Positions 19,038-26,848 of a stretch of DNA of 64,000 nt are shown piece after piece. The first letter of the stretch is position 1; each line of letters begins with the position of its first letter. The translations under genes were made by a program, and so were the position numbers. The stretch is from contig CAWDUP010000006.1 of the NCBI GenBank assembly GCA_963805505.1, positions 77,261 through 141,260 on the forward strand. Reading direction: 5' to 3'. The notes beneath the pieces are model-generated. The model searched no databases. It was given only the letters and a program-made list of their open reading frames with translations, and had not been told where the DNA came from. This DNA comes from JANPBY01 sp963805505 (GTDB taxonomy: Bacteria; Actinomycetota; Actinomycetes; DATJPE01).

Positions 19038-21290
19038 ATGCAGCCCACCCCAGTCCCCCTGGATCAGGTCGATCTCGCTGATCTCGACGCCTTCGAGCAC
19101 GGCGACGTGTGGGGCATGTTCGACACCCTGCGCCGCGAGGACCCGGTCCACTGGACCGAGGAGCACGACGGCGGGTCTGGCTTTTGGGCGATCACCCGCT
19201 ACGACGACATCGAGCTGGTGGACAAGGAGACAGAGTCCTTCACCTCCACGAAGTTCACCAACCTCGAGGAGCCTCCGGAGGAGTTCCAGGAGCTGCGCCG
19301 CTCCATCCTCGAGTCCGACGGCCCCCGTCACCTGGCGCTGCGCAAGCTGCTCATGCGTGACTTCTCGGTCGCGCAGCTTCGGCGCTACGAGGACTTCCTG
19401 CGAGGACTGGCTGCACTCACCGTCGACACGGCGCTGCAACAGCAGGACATGGACTTCGTCGATGCCATTGCGGCTGACTTCCCGATCCAGGTGCTGGCCC
19501 GGCTGTTGGACACGCCTGACGAGATGACCCCGAAGCTGATCTCCTGGGGCAACGAGATCGTCGGTTTCTCCGACCCCGAGTTCGCTCGCGTGCTGGTCAA
19601 CTCCGAGGAGGCGGAGAAGTATCGCCACCTGCCGTTCAGCTCGCCGGTCTCCTTGGAGATCTTCGAGTACGGCCGCCAGCTGGCCGCCGAGCGCCGCGGC
19701 GGCGACGGCGACGATCTCGTGAGCAAGCTGGTGAACCGGCTGCCCGAGGACGGAATCCCGCTGTCCCCCGAGCACTTCGACAACTACTTCTTGCTGCTCG
19801 TGGTCGCCGGCAACGAGACCACTCGGCAAGCGATCAGCCACTCCCTGAAGGCCTTCATCGACAACCCGGATCAGATGAAGTGGTTCCTGGAGAACCCCGA
19901 CAAGTCTCAGTCCGCCGTCGAGGAGCTGTTGCGCTTCGCCTCACCCGTCTACCACTTCAGGCGCACCGCAACGAGGGACATCGAGCTGCACGGCAAGAAG
20001 ATCAAGGAGGGCGACAAGGTCGTCATGTGGTTCGCCTCGGGCAACCGGGACGAGACGAAATTCGAGGACCCCTACCGCCTGGACCTGTCCCGGTTCCCGA
20101 ACGATCACATGACGTTCGGCAAGGGCCCGCACAGCTGCATGGGCGCCAACCTGGCTCGGATGGAGATCCGGATCATCTTCGAGACCCTGCTCCCGCGGAT
20201 CGCCGAGATCCACGTCAACGGCCCGATAGACCGGGTACGCAGCAATTTCGTGAACGGCATCAAGCGGTTCCCGGTGCACATCGAGTCCAGGTCCCCTGCC
20301 CGTGTCGACGACCGGCCCGCCGCCGCCAAGACAACGGTCCGGGAGCACGAGGGCGACCTCGTGGTCGAGTCGGCCACCCCGGTGGCCGAGGACGTCGTCG
20401 CGCTCACCTTGGTGGATCCCGACGGTGACTCGCTCCCCCCGTGGACCCCTGGGGCACACGTCGACCTGTTGCTCGAGAACAACCTGATCAGGCAGTACTC
20501 CCTGTGCGGCCGGCCCTCGGACAGCCGCACGATACGGATCGGTGTCCTGCGCGCTCCGGACTCGCGAGGCGGGTCGACGTTCGTCCATGACCGGCTGAGG
20601 GAGGGCGCGACGGTCCGGGTCCGAGGTCCCCGCAATCACTTCCTGCTGGTGGGAGCTCCTCGCTACATCTTCATCGCCGGAGGCATCGGCATCACGCCGC
20701 TGCTGCCGATGATCGCCGAGGCGGAGGCGAGCGGCGCTGACTGGCACTTGTACTACGGCGGGCGCAGCAGATCCTCGATGGGATTCCTCGACGAGCTCGC
20801 GCCGTACGGTGACAAGGTCACACTGGTCCCGCAGGACGAGGCGGGCATGCTCGACCTGGCCACCATCCTGGGCGAACCTCGAGACGACACCTTGGTCTAC
20901 TGCTGCGGCCCGGAGGGGCTTCTGGGTGCTGTCGAAGGACTCTGCGCCTCGGCGTGGCCGGCGGGCGCGCTGCATGTCGAACGGTTCGCGGCTAAGGAAA
21001 TCACTGCGCCCGAAGGCGGCGAGCGAGCCTTCGAGCTGGAGCTGGCCCGCACCGGCCTGACCCTCACCGTGCCGCCCGACAGGTCGGTTTTCGACGTGAT
21101 CGAGGATGCCGGGGTCTCGGTGCTGGGTTCCTGCAAGGAGGGCATCTGCGGAACCTGCGAGCAGGTGGTGCTGAGCGGGGACGTCGACCATCGCGACTCG
21201 GTGCTCAGCGCCACCGAGCAGGCTGCCAACGACGCCATGATGGTGTGCGTCTCCCGGTGTCGGTCAGACCGGCTCACCCTGGACCTCTAG
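19038..21290 (+). CDS. Self-sufficient cytochrome P450 fused to PDR-type reductase and 2Fe-2S ferredoxin
   Basis: This 750-residue fusion has three parts. Residues 1-415 are a P450 with I-helix VVAGNETT (T261/T262), ExxR at E296-R299 and haem loop FGKGPHSCMG (C367). Residues about 430-655 are a flavin/NAD reductase of the phthalate dioxygenase reductase class, with RQYSLCG (flavin) and FIAGGIGITPLLPM (NAD). Residues about 665-750 are a plant-type ferredoxin with cluster ligands C699, C704, C707 and C737. It can carry electrons from NAD(P)H to haem within one chain. The layout equals CYP116B enzymes, but the P450 sequence resembles the CYP125/CYP124-like clade. The Rieske-like gene follows at 8 nt. 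Confidence 0.93.
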   Translation: MQPTPVPLDQVDLADLDAFEHGDVWGMFDTLRREDPVHWTEEHDGGSGFWAITRYDDIELVDKETESFTSTKFTNLEEPPEEFQELRRSILESDGPRHLALRKLLMRDFSVAQLRRYEDFLRGLAALTVDTALQQQDMDFVDAIAADFPIQVLARLLDTPDEMTPKLISWGNEIVGFSDPEFARVLVNSEEAEKYRHLPFSSPVSLEIFEYGRQLAAERRGGDGDDLVSKLVNRLPEDGIPLSPEHFDNYFLLLVVAGNETTRQAISHSLKAFIDNPDQMKWFLENPDKSQSAVEELLRFASPVYHFRRTATRDIELHGKKIKEGDKVVMWFASGNRDETKFEDPYRLDLSRFPNDHMTFGKGPHSCMGANLARMEIRIIFETLLPRIAEIHVNGPIDRVRSNFVNGIKRFPVHIESRSPARVDDRPAAAKTTVREHEGDLVVESATPVAEDVVALTLVDPDGDSLPPWTPGAHVDLLLENNLIRQYSLCGRPSDSRTIRIGVLRAPDSRGGSTFVHDRLREGATVRVRGPRNHFLLVGAPRYIFIAGGIGITPLLPMIAEAEASGADWHLYYGGRSRSSMGFLDELAPYGDKVTLVPQDEAGMLDLATILGEPRDDTLVYCCGPEGLLGAVEGLCASAWPAGALHVERFAAKEITAPEGGERAFELELARTGLTLTVPPDRSVFDVIEDAGVSVLGSCKEGICGTCEQVVLSGDVDHRDSVLSATEQAANDAMMVCVSRCRSDRLTLDL

Positions 21291-21298
21291 GAGTCACG

Positions 21299-22369
21299 AT
21301 GAGCAACCACCAAGGCGCGGGGCCGGGGACAGAGGTCATGCCGACCGACTGCTGGTATGCCGTCGCACCGAGCACGGCCATCGGTCGCGAGCTGACCGGC
21401 ATCCGAGCGCTGGATCGTCCGGTGCTCCTCTACCGCACCCTTGATGGCCAGGCAGTGGCCCTCGAAGACCGCTGCGCGCACCGCGCCTACCCGCTCAGCT
21501 CGGGCGCCCTCGTGGGCGACGACGTCCGATGCGGCCTGTGCGGCTTCGTCTACGGCACCGACGGTCAGTGCGTGTCCGTACCCACACAGCCGCGAGTCCC
21601 GTTCGGAGCACACGTCACGTCCTACCCGGTCCAAGAAGCTGACGGCATCACCTGGGTCTGGTTCGGCGAGCCCGGACGTTCGCGCCTGCACCGGGTGCCC
21701 GAGCTTCCCTGGTTGGCCGACCCCACCTGGGCCACCGTCGGCGGCGAGAGCGTCACGGACGCCAACTATCTTCTGCTGCACGAGAGCTTTGCCGACGTCA
21801 CCCAGATCCCCTTCGTGGCGCCCGAGATCGCGCCATCGGTGCTCGGCTCAGAGCCTCCCCCGTTGGACGTTGTGGTGACCGAGACCACCGTGGCTCTGCA
21901 CCGCGAATACCCCGCGGCGCCGCTGCCGGAATGGCAGGCCCAGATGCTCGAGATCGACGCGGGGGTCGAGTTCAGAACCTCCCACGACGGATTCTTCCTC
22001 TCGCCGGCGGTCTGGGTGGATCACTGGGACGTGCGCAGCGAGCAAGGCGAGACCGCACGGATGCGATTCACCCATCTGGTGACGCCCGTCGGCCCACGTC
22101 GTAGCCGCGTCCTGTGGCGGGTCAGTCGCGACTTCGCTCCTGCCGACACCGAGGCCGGATCTACCCTCACGTCCATGTTCGAGCCCTACTACGAAAGGGT
22201 CGTCGCAGCCATGGAGACCGCGCAGGCGGTGCTCGACCTCGACGGGCCAGGGCCGGAGATCAACGTGAGCTCTGACGTCGCGGCGCTGAAGGTGCGCGAG
22301 ATCGTCGCCGCACTGATCGCCGAGGAAGCCCCACTCACCCTGCCCGCGCGGGTCGGGGCCGGAGTCTGA
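21299..22369 (+). CDS. Rieske-type oxygenase homologue lacking canonical iron ligands
   Basis: A 356-residue protein with the layout of a ring-hydroxylating oxygenase alpha subunit: an N-terminal Rieske domain (about 18-120) and a C-terminal START-like catalytic domain. The first Rieske pair is normal (C59-A-H61), but the second is C78-G-L-C81, where families have CxxH. In the mononuclear site D166 is kept, while the two histidines expected at 169 and 174 are Gln and Ala. Oxygenase activity of the usual kind is therefore doubtful. A 3Cys-1His cluster is possible. It follows the P450 fusion at 8 nt and belongs to the same operon, so it may act as an electron carrier, scaffold or isomerase-like protein. 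Confidence 0.85.
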   Translation: MSNHQGAGPGTEVMPTDCWYAVAPSTAIGRELTGIRALDRPVLLYRTLDGQAVALEDRCAHRAYPLSSGALVGDDVRCGLCGFVYGTDGQCVSVPTQPRVPFGAHVTSYPVQEADGITWVWFGEPGRSRLHRVPELPWLADPTWATVGGESVTDANYLLLHESFADVTQIPFVAPEIAPSVLGSEPPPLDVVVTETTVALHREYPAAPLPEWQAQMLEIDAGVEFRTSHDGFFLSPAVWVDHWDVRSEQGETARMRFTHLVTPVGPRRSRVLWRVSRDFAPADTEAGSTLTSMFEPYYERVVAAMETAQAVLDLDGPGPEINVSSDVAALKVREIVAALIAEEAPLTLPARVGAGV

Positions 22370-22416
22370 CCGCACCAGGCCGCTTGCCGCCGTACGACCG
22401 ACGAGGAGATGGATCC

Positions 22417-23217
22417 GTGCCGGAGCTGAAGGGCTTTGCCCCACCGTTCACCACGAGCGGCCGAAGTGCGCTGATCCCGGACCCTCCGTGGTTCTACAGC
22501 GGTGATCTGCTGACCGTGGAGTATCGGACCGACACGGACAAGGTCCGGGCGATCCTTCCCGAGGACGTCGACCTCGCAGAGGAGGACCCCGGCGCGGTCG
22601 CGTTCATCTGGGCGGACTGGCAATCCTGCTCCACCGGTGGCCCGGAGCTGCTCGATCCAGCGCGCTCGCAGTACAAGGAGGCCTTCGCGGTCGTGCGCTG
22701 CCGCTACGAGGGCGTCACCTATTCGCGGTGCGTGCTCATCTGGGTGACCACCGATTTCGCGATCGCCCGTGGGCTGCACCAGGGATACCCCAAGAAGCTC
22801 GGCTCGATCCATCAGACCCGACCGATGCCCTACGGCCAGGGCGCCCCGCGGATCGCCGCCGGCGGACGATTCGGGGCGACGCTTGCGGCGTATGACCATC
22901 GGCTGGCCGAAGCGGTCGTGACGCTGACCGAACCGAGTGAGACCAACGGTTTCGTCAACTCCCTGCCGATGCTCCACCACCGACAGGTCCGGCCGATCGA
23001 GCGCGGCGCGCCGGGATGGGCCTTGGACGAGGTCCTCACGATGAGCGGCGTCGGCTTCGAGCACGGTCCTGCCTGGAAGGCGGATGCGACGCTTCGCCTG
23101 TTCGACTCACCGTGGGACGACCCGGCCAGCACCCTGCCCGTTCGGGAGATCCTCAGCGGCTACTACATGCAGGTCGGGACCAGCTGGGACGGCGGAACGA
23201 CGCTCGCCCATCGATGA
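22417..23217 (+). CDS. Acetoacetate decarboxylase-fold protein
   Basis: A 266-residue protein of the acetoacetate decarboxylase superfamily. The Schiff-base lysine motif is kept as GYPKKLGS, and FVNSLPMLHHRQV and SGYYMQVGTSW fit the family core. These enzymes decarboxylate beta-keto acids or, in other members, catalyse aldol-dehydration or ring-fission-product chemistry via an imine. The GTG start has GAGGAG at good spacing. It closes the P450-Rieske-like operon, so a keto acid from aromatic breakdown is a plausible substrate (inference). Confidence 0.83.
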   Translation: MPELKGFAPPFTTSGRSALIPDPPWFYSGDLLTVEYRTDTDKVRAILPEDVDLAEEDPGAVAFIWADWQSCSTGGPELLDPARSQYKEAFAVVRCRYEGVTYSRCVLIWVTTDFAIARGLHQGYPKKLGSIHQTRPMPYGQGAPRIAAGGRFGATLAAYDHRLAEAVVTLTEPSETNGFVNSLPMLHHRQVRPIERGAPGWALDEVLTMSGVGFEHGPAWKADATLRLFDSPWDDPASTLPVREILSGYYMQVGTSWDGGTTLAHR

Positions 23218-23239
23218 GGCCTTAGAGCCGAAGGCGCGC

Positions 23240-24583
23240 CTACAGGTGGTAGGCGTACTCGCGAAACTCCCAGTCGGTGACATACCGGGAGAAGCGCTCC
23301 ACCTCGTTGCGCTTGTAGGCCAGGAACGAATCCACGAAATACCGCCCGAGGGCCTCACCGAACTCCTTGTCGGCCTCGAGAGCATCCAGAGCTTCCGGCA
23401 GCGACTGCGGAAGCATCGGCGCTGATTCCGGGTCGTAGCCGTAGCCTTCAAGGGCCTTCGGCGGCTCGAGCTTGTCGCGAATGCCCAGATAGACAGCGGC
23501 ACCGATCGCCGCCATGGCGAGATAGGGGTTCGCTGTCGCATCGCCCAGCCGGACCTCCATCCGGGCGCCTTTGCCGCGCTCCGGGGGGATCCGGACCATG
23601 GCGCTGCGATTGTCCAGTCCCCAGTCGATGAGCCAGGGCGCCAGGGTGTCCGGCCCGAATCGCTTGTAGGAGTTGATCGTCGGGTTGTGGATCGCAGCCA
23701 GGGCCGGCGCGTGCCGGAGAACCCCGGCGATGGCCTGCCGGCCGATCGTGGACAGTCCATCAGGGCCATCGGCGTCACCGAAGACGTTCTCGCCGGATTC
23801 GTCCACGAGCGACAGGTGAAGGTGGAATCCGCTTCCCCCCTCATCGTTGAAGGGTTTGGCCATGAAGGTCGCGAGCATGCCCTGGTGCCGGGCGATCTCC
23901 TGAACAGCCGACTTCATCCGAAACGCCCGGTCGGCTGCATCCAGCAGCTCCGAGTGGTTGAGGTTGATCTCGAACTGTCCACCGGAGAACTCGTGGTTGG
24001 CCGCGGTCACCTGAAGAGCTGCGTCCCGCATGCTTCGCAGCATCGTCAGGAGCATGCCCTGGGGGTCGCCCTTGCGGCCGACGACGTAGACGTTCCCCGG
24101 CGCGTCTGCGTAACGCTTCCAGCCACGATCGCTGCCCTGGTCCTGCTCCAGCAGGTAGAACTCCAGCTCGGGACCGATAACTGCCTGCAAGCCGAGCTCG
24201 CCGAGCTTCGCCGACACCTGGCGCGCGACCTCTCGCGGGCCTTCGGGAGCGGCTTCGCCGCCGAGCGCAAAGGTGTCCGACAGGCACCACCGCGCCCCGG
24301 GCTCCCAGGGCAGGTCGGTGAGCGTGGTGAGATCGGGCACCGCCTTGATGTCGGGGAGGCCAGACTCGATCCCCCCCTGCACCGGCACGACGTCGCCCAT
24401 CGGCGAGGTGTGGTACGCGGCGCGGCAGAACGCGATCCCGTGGGTGAGCGCGGTCTCCAGCTCGTCGATGAGCACGTCTCGTCCTCGATCAACCCCGATC
24501 ATGTCCGGGAAGGACACCCGGATCACATCGATGCCCTGGGACCGAAGGTCCTCGACCAGGGCGGGGACGTCGACGTCGCTCAT
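23240..24583 (-). CDS. Glutamine synthetase-like gamma-glutamyl amide ligase
   Basis: The 447-residue protein has an N-terminal GS beta-grasp domain and a full GS catalytic domain. Metal and substrate motifs are present: GPELEFYL, GGQFEINL, KPFNDEGGSGFHLHLS, NPTINSYKRFGP and R-containing IPPERGKGARMEVR. True housekeeping GlnA features such as the adenylylation site are absent. It groups with PuuA/IpuC/TdnQ-type enzymes that join glutamate to amines. It is divergent from an amidotransferase, each gene with its own palindromic operator, as in aniline-type pathways where a GS-like and a GATase-like protein work together. Amine substrate unknown. AGGAG precedes the ATG. Confidence 0.88.
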   Translation of the reverse strand: MSDVDVPALVEDLRSQGIDVIRVSFPDMIGVDRGRDVLIDELETALTHGIAFCRAAYHTSPMGDVVPVQGGIESGLPDIKAVPDLTTLTDLPWEPGARWCLSDTFALGGEAAPEGPREVARQVSAKLGELGLQAVIGPELEFYLLEQDQGSDRGWKRYADAPGNVYVVGRKGDPQGMLLTMLRSMRDAALQVTAANHEFSGGQFEINLNHSELLDAADRAFRMKSAVQEIARHQGMLATFMAKPFNDEGGSGFHLHLSLVDESGENVFGDADGPDGLSTIGRQAIAGVLRHAPALAAIHNPTINSYKRFGPDTLAPWLIDWGLDNRSAMVRIPPERGKGARMEVRLGDATANPYLAMAAIGAAVYLGIRDKLEPPKALEGYGYDPESAPMLPQSLPEALDALEADKEFGEALGRYFVDSFLAYKRNEVERFSRYVTDWEFREYAYHL

Positions 24584-24601
24584 GCGTGGCTCCTGCCTTT
24601 T

Positions 24602-24615
24602 GTTCGGGACCGAAC
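24602..24615. promoter_or_regulatory. Palindromic operator 2 (GS-like gene)
   Basis: GTTCGG-GA-CCGAAC lies 18 nt upstream of the GS-like start codon on the minus strand. It matches the consensus shared with operators 1, 3, 4 and 5; only the central two bases break symmetry. Confidence 0.65.
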
Positions 24616-24705
24616 GATAAGTGCACGATAGTGGGCGGACTTCGCAAGCGAAAGGGTACGACCGCAGCTCGCTCAGATCTTGCCGATCCCGTCGACGGAC
24701 CATAT

Positions 24706-24719
24706 GTTCGGATCCGAAC
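24706..24719. promoter_or_regulatory. Palindromic operator 3 (amidotransferase gene)
   Basis: GTTCGGATCCGAAC is a perfect 14-bp palindrome 15 nt before the amidotransferase GTG, just upstream of its ribosome binding site AAAGGGGA. With operator 2 it frames the divergent promoter region on both sides. Confidence 0.7.
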
Positions 24720-24734
24720 GAAAGGGGACATGTC

Positions 24735-25478
24735 GTGCGCGTGCTGTTCGTCCAACAAGATCATGTGTCGCCGCCTGGACCGGTCGGCGCGCAGTTCGCG
24801 GCACGCGGGTACGACGTCGAGGAGTTCCTCATCGTGCCGGAGGACCGATTTGCCGACCCGGACGTCGCAGTCACGTTTCCCGAGCCGACGGATTACGACG
24901 CGATAGTCCCGATGGGGGCTCCCTGGTCGGTCTACGACGAAACAACCATCGGCGCCTGGATCCTGGAGGAGCTCCACTTCCTTCGAAAGGCCCACGAGGC
25001 CGGGGTCCCAGTGCTGGGGATCTGCTTCGGTGGACAGGCACTGGCTGCCGCGCTGGGCGGCTCGGTCGAGCGGGCCCACACCGCCGAGGTCGGGTGGTAC
25101 TCGATCGAGACCGACGAACCGGAACTCGTCGGTGCCGGACCGTGGTTCGAGTGGCACCACGACCGTTGGCAGTCTCCCCCCGGAGCACGAGTCATCGCGC
25201 GAACCGCCGCCGCCGAACAGGCGTTCGTGATCGGCCGCAGCCTGGCCGTGCAGTTCCACCCAGAGCTCCATCCCGAGATGCTGCAAGGCTGGCTGGACAA
25301 CGGCGGGAGCGTCTACCTCGAGTCGCACGGGGAGGACGGTGAGGCACTCATGGCCGAGACCGTCCGCACTGCTGAGGAAGCAGCCGGGCGAACCCGTCAG
25401 CTCGTGGACCGGTTCCTCGACCAGGTGGCCACTGCGAGCCCGACCGATGCCCCTGCGACGACAAGGCGGTCACCTTGA
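24735..25478 (+). CDS. Class I glutamine amidotransferase-like protein
   Basis: A 247-residue class I GATase domain with catalytic C97 (GICFGGQ), H175 and E177 (VQFHPEL). No synthetase domain is fused, as in the TdnT/AtdA2 proteins of aniline degradation, which act with a GS-like ligase. The GS-like gene lies next to it, divergently. It could hydrolyse a gamma-glutamyl conjugate or supply ammonia (inference). The GTG start is fixed by the upstream AAAGGGGA. The stop overlaps the TTG start of the MarR gene, so the two are coupled. Confidence 0.87.
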   Translation: MRVLFVQQDHVSPPGPVGAQFAARGYDVEEFLIVPEDRFADPDVAVTFPEPTDYDAIVPMGAPWSVYDETTIGAWILEELHFLRKAHEAGVPVLGICFGGQALAAALGGSVERAHTAEVGWYSIETDEPELVGAGPWFEWHHDRWQSPPGARVIARTAAAEQAFVIGRSLAVQFHPELHPEMLQGWLDNGGSVYLESHGEDGEALMAETVRTAEEAAGRTRQLVDRFLDQVATASPTDAPATTRRSP

Positions 25479-26017
25479 GCCGATACGTCCGGACGACCGA
25501 CGCCGCGGGCGCCGGGATGTCGTCCGGGGAGCACACCCTCGAGGCCACCGAGGAAGCGGTGGCGGACCGGCTGCAGGGGCTGGCGGTCGACATGACGGCG
25601 ATGGCCGCGGTCTCCAACATCTACCGCGCGGCCAATGCCGTGCGAAACCACGTCGAGCGGACCGTCCTGGCGCCGCACGACCTGACCTGGACCGGATGGG
25701 TCGTGCTCTGGGTCGTCTGGATCTGGGGGGAGATCGAGACCCGCCACGTCGCAGCCGAGGCGGGCATCTCCAAGGGGACGCTCACGGGGGTTCAGAACAC
25801 CTTGCTCAACCGCGGACTCGTCCGGCGCAAGGTCCACCCCGACGACGGACGTCGCGTGCTGTTGTCCCTGACCCCCAAGGGCCAACGCCTGATGACCACC
25901 CTCTTCCCCCTGTTCAACGCCGAGGAGAGCTACGTCACGAGCGATCTCGACAAGGCGGCGATGATCACGATGGCCCGCTCGCTGCGTACGGTCGCCAAGC
26001 GAGTAGAGACGAACTGA
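25475..26017 (+). CDS. MarR family regulator, candidate regulator of the catabolic island
   Basis: A winged-helix regulator of up to 180 residues. The recognition part is AAEAGISKGTLTGVQNTLLN and the wing VHPDDGRRVLLSLTPKG. The TTG at 25475 overlaps the previous stop; an ATG at 25517 is an alternative start. It lies in the middle of the island, directly behind an operator-controlled gene. It is the only DNA-binding protein encoded there, which makes it the prime candidate to bind the CGTTYGGATCCRAACG sites. MarR proteins of aromatic pathways (such as HpaR) usually repress until a pathway ligand binds. Confidence 0.9.
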   Translation: MSRYVRTTDAAGAGMSSGEHTLEATEEAVADRLQGLAVDMTAMAAVSNIYRAANAVRNHVERTVLAPHDLTWTGWVVLWVVWIWGEIETRHVAAEAGISKGTLTGVQNTLLNRGLVRRKVHPDDGRRVLLSLTPKGQRLMTTLFPLFNAEESYVTSDLDKAAMITMARSLRTVAKRVETN

Positions 26018-26023
26018 CCGCCT

Positions 26024-26728
26024 CTAGGAGGCAGCCCTCACCAGGGCCTTGAACAGCGCGAGCTGCGCCGGATCGGTTGTGACGGTGTCCTCCGGGTGCC
26101 ACTGCACCGCCAAGAACCAACCGCGGGCTTCAGGCAGCACAGCTCCCTCGATCGTCCCGTCGTCGGTGCGCGCCACCGCGACGAGCCCGGCACCGAGTCG
26201 GTCCACGCGCTGGTGGTGGAAGCACGAGCCTTGAACGACGGTGCCAACGACGTCGGCGAGCAGCGACGCCGGCTCCACCGAGATCTGTTGGACGACATGA
26301 CGATGCGGCTTGGCCATGTGCTGCTCGAGAGTGCCTCCCAGCGAGACGTTGACCACCTGGAACCCTCGGCAGACGGCCAACAGGGGCACGCCGGCCGACA
26401 GCGCCCAGGTGGCCACTGCAAGGTCGAAGGCGTCCTGCTCCTCGTCGACGTCGTAGACGTCGTCACCAACGACGTCCTCGCCGTACGCCTGCGGCGCGAG
26501 GTCTCCACCGCCGGGAAGGAGCACCGCATCGGCGAAGTGCAGGCGCTCCCCCACCTCCTCGGGGCTGATCCGCGGCCCAGGCGCCCAGGGGTGCACGGTG
26601 AGCGGCTCGCCGCCCGCCAGCAGGACTCCTTCGGACAGCGATCGAGCGGTGCTCAGCGCGCGGTAGCGGTGCGCCGAGGCCGACTCCGAGAATCGGGCCG
26701 GAATCACGACGAGAGGGTTGCCAGTCAT
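26024..26728 (-). CDS. Gamma-glutamyl-gamma-aminobutyrate hydrolase-like protein (PuuD family)
   Basis: A 234-residue class I GATase-fold hydrolase with LLPGGGDLAPQAYGE, catalytic Cys in LAVCRGFQVVNV (C120) and VQWHPED supplying His and Glu. PuuD removes glutamate from gamma-glutamyl-GABA in putrescine breakdown. Here, with a GS-like ligase in the same cluster, it would release the product of a gamma-glutamylated amine (inference). GGAGG precedes the ATG. A degenerate copy of the island operator lies 29 nt upstream. Convergent with the MarR gene, 6 nt apart. Confidence 0.9.
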   Translation of the reverse strand: MTGNPLVVIPARFSESASAHRYRALSTARSLSEGVLLAGGEPLTVHPWAPGPRISPEEVGERLHFADAVLLPGGGDLAPQAYGEDVVGDDVYDVDEEQDAFDLAVATWALSAGVPLLAVCRGFQVVNVSLGGTLEQHMAKPHRHVVQQISVEPASLLADVVGTVVQGSCFHHQRVDRLGAGLVAVARTDDGTIEGAVLPEARGWFLAVQWHPEDTVTTDPAQLALFKALVRAAS

Positions 26729-26757
26729 CGCTTGACGCCTCCGCAGCACCACAATAC

Positions 26758-26771
26758 GTTTGTGTCCGAAC
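26758..26771. promoter_or_regulatory. Palindromic operator 4, degenerate (PuuD-like gene)
   Basis: GTTTGTGTCCGAAC keeps one perfect half-site (TCCGAAC) and a weakened other half. It lies in the divergent region between the PuuD-like and aldehyde dehydrogenase genes, 29 nt from the former start, so it may act on both. Confidence 0.5.
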
Positions 26772-26848
26772 GATAGCCGCAGGGTCGACGTCGCGCCAGG
26801 CTGGCCGGCCGGCGAACGGCTCACACACCTCACAAGCCCGGAGGGCCG

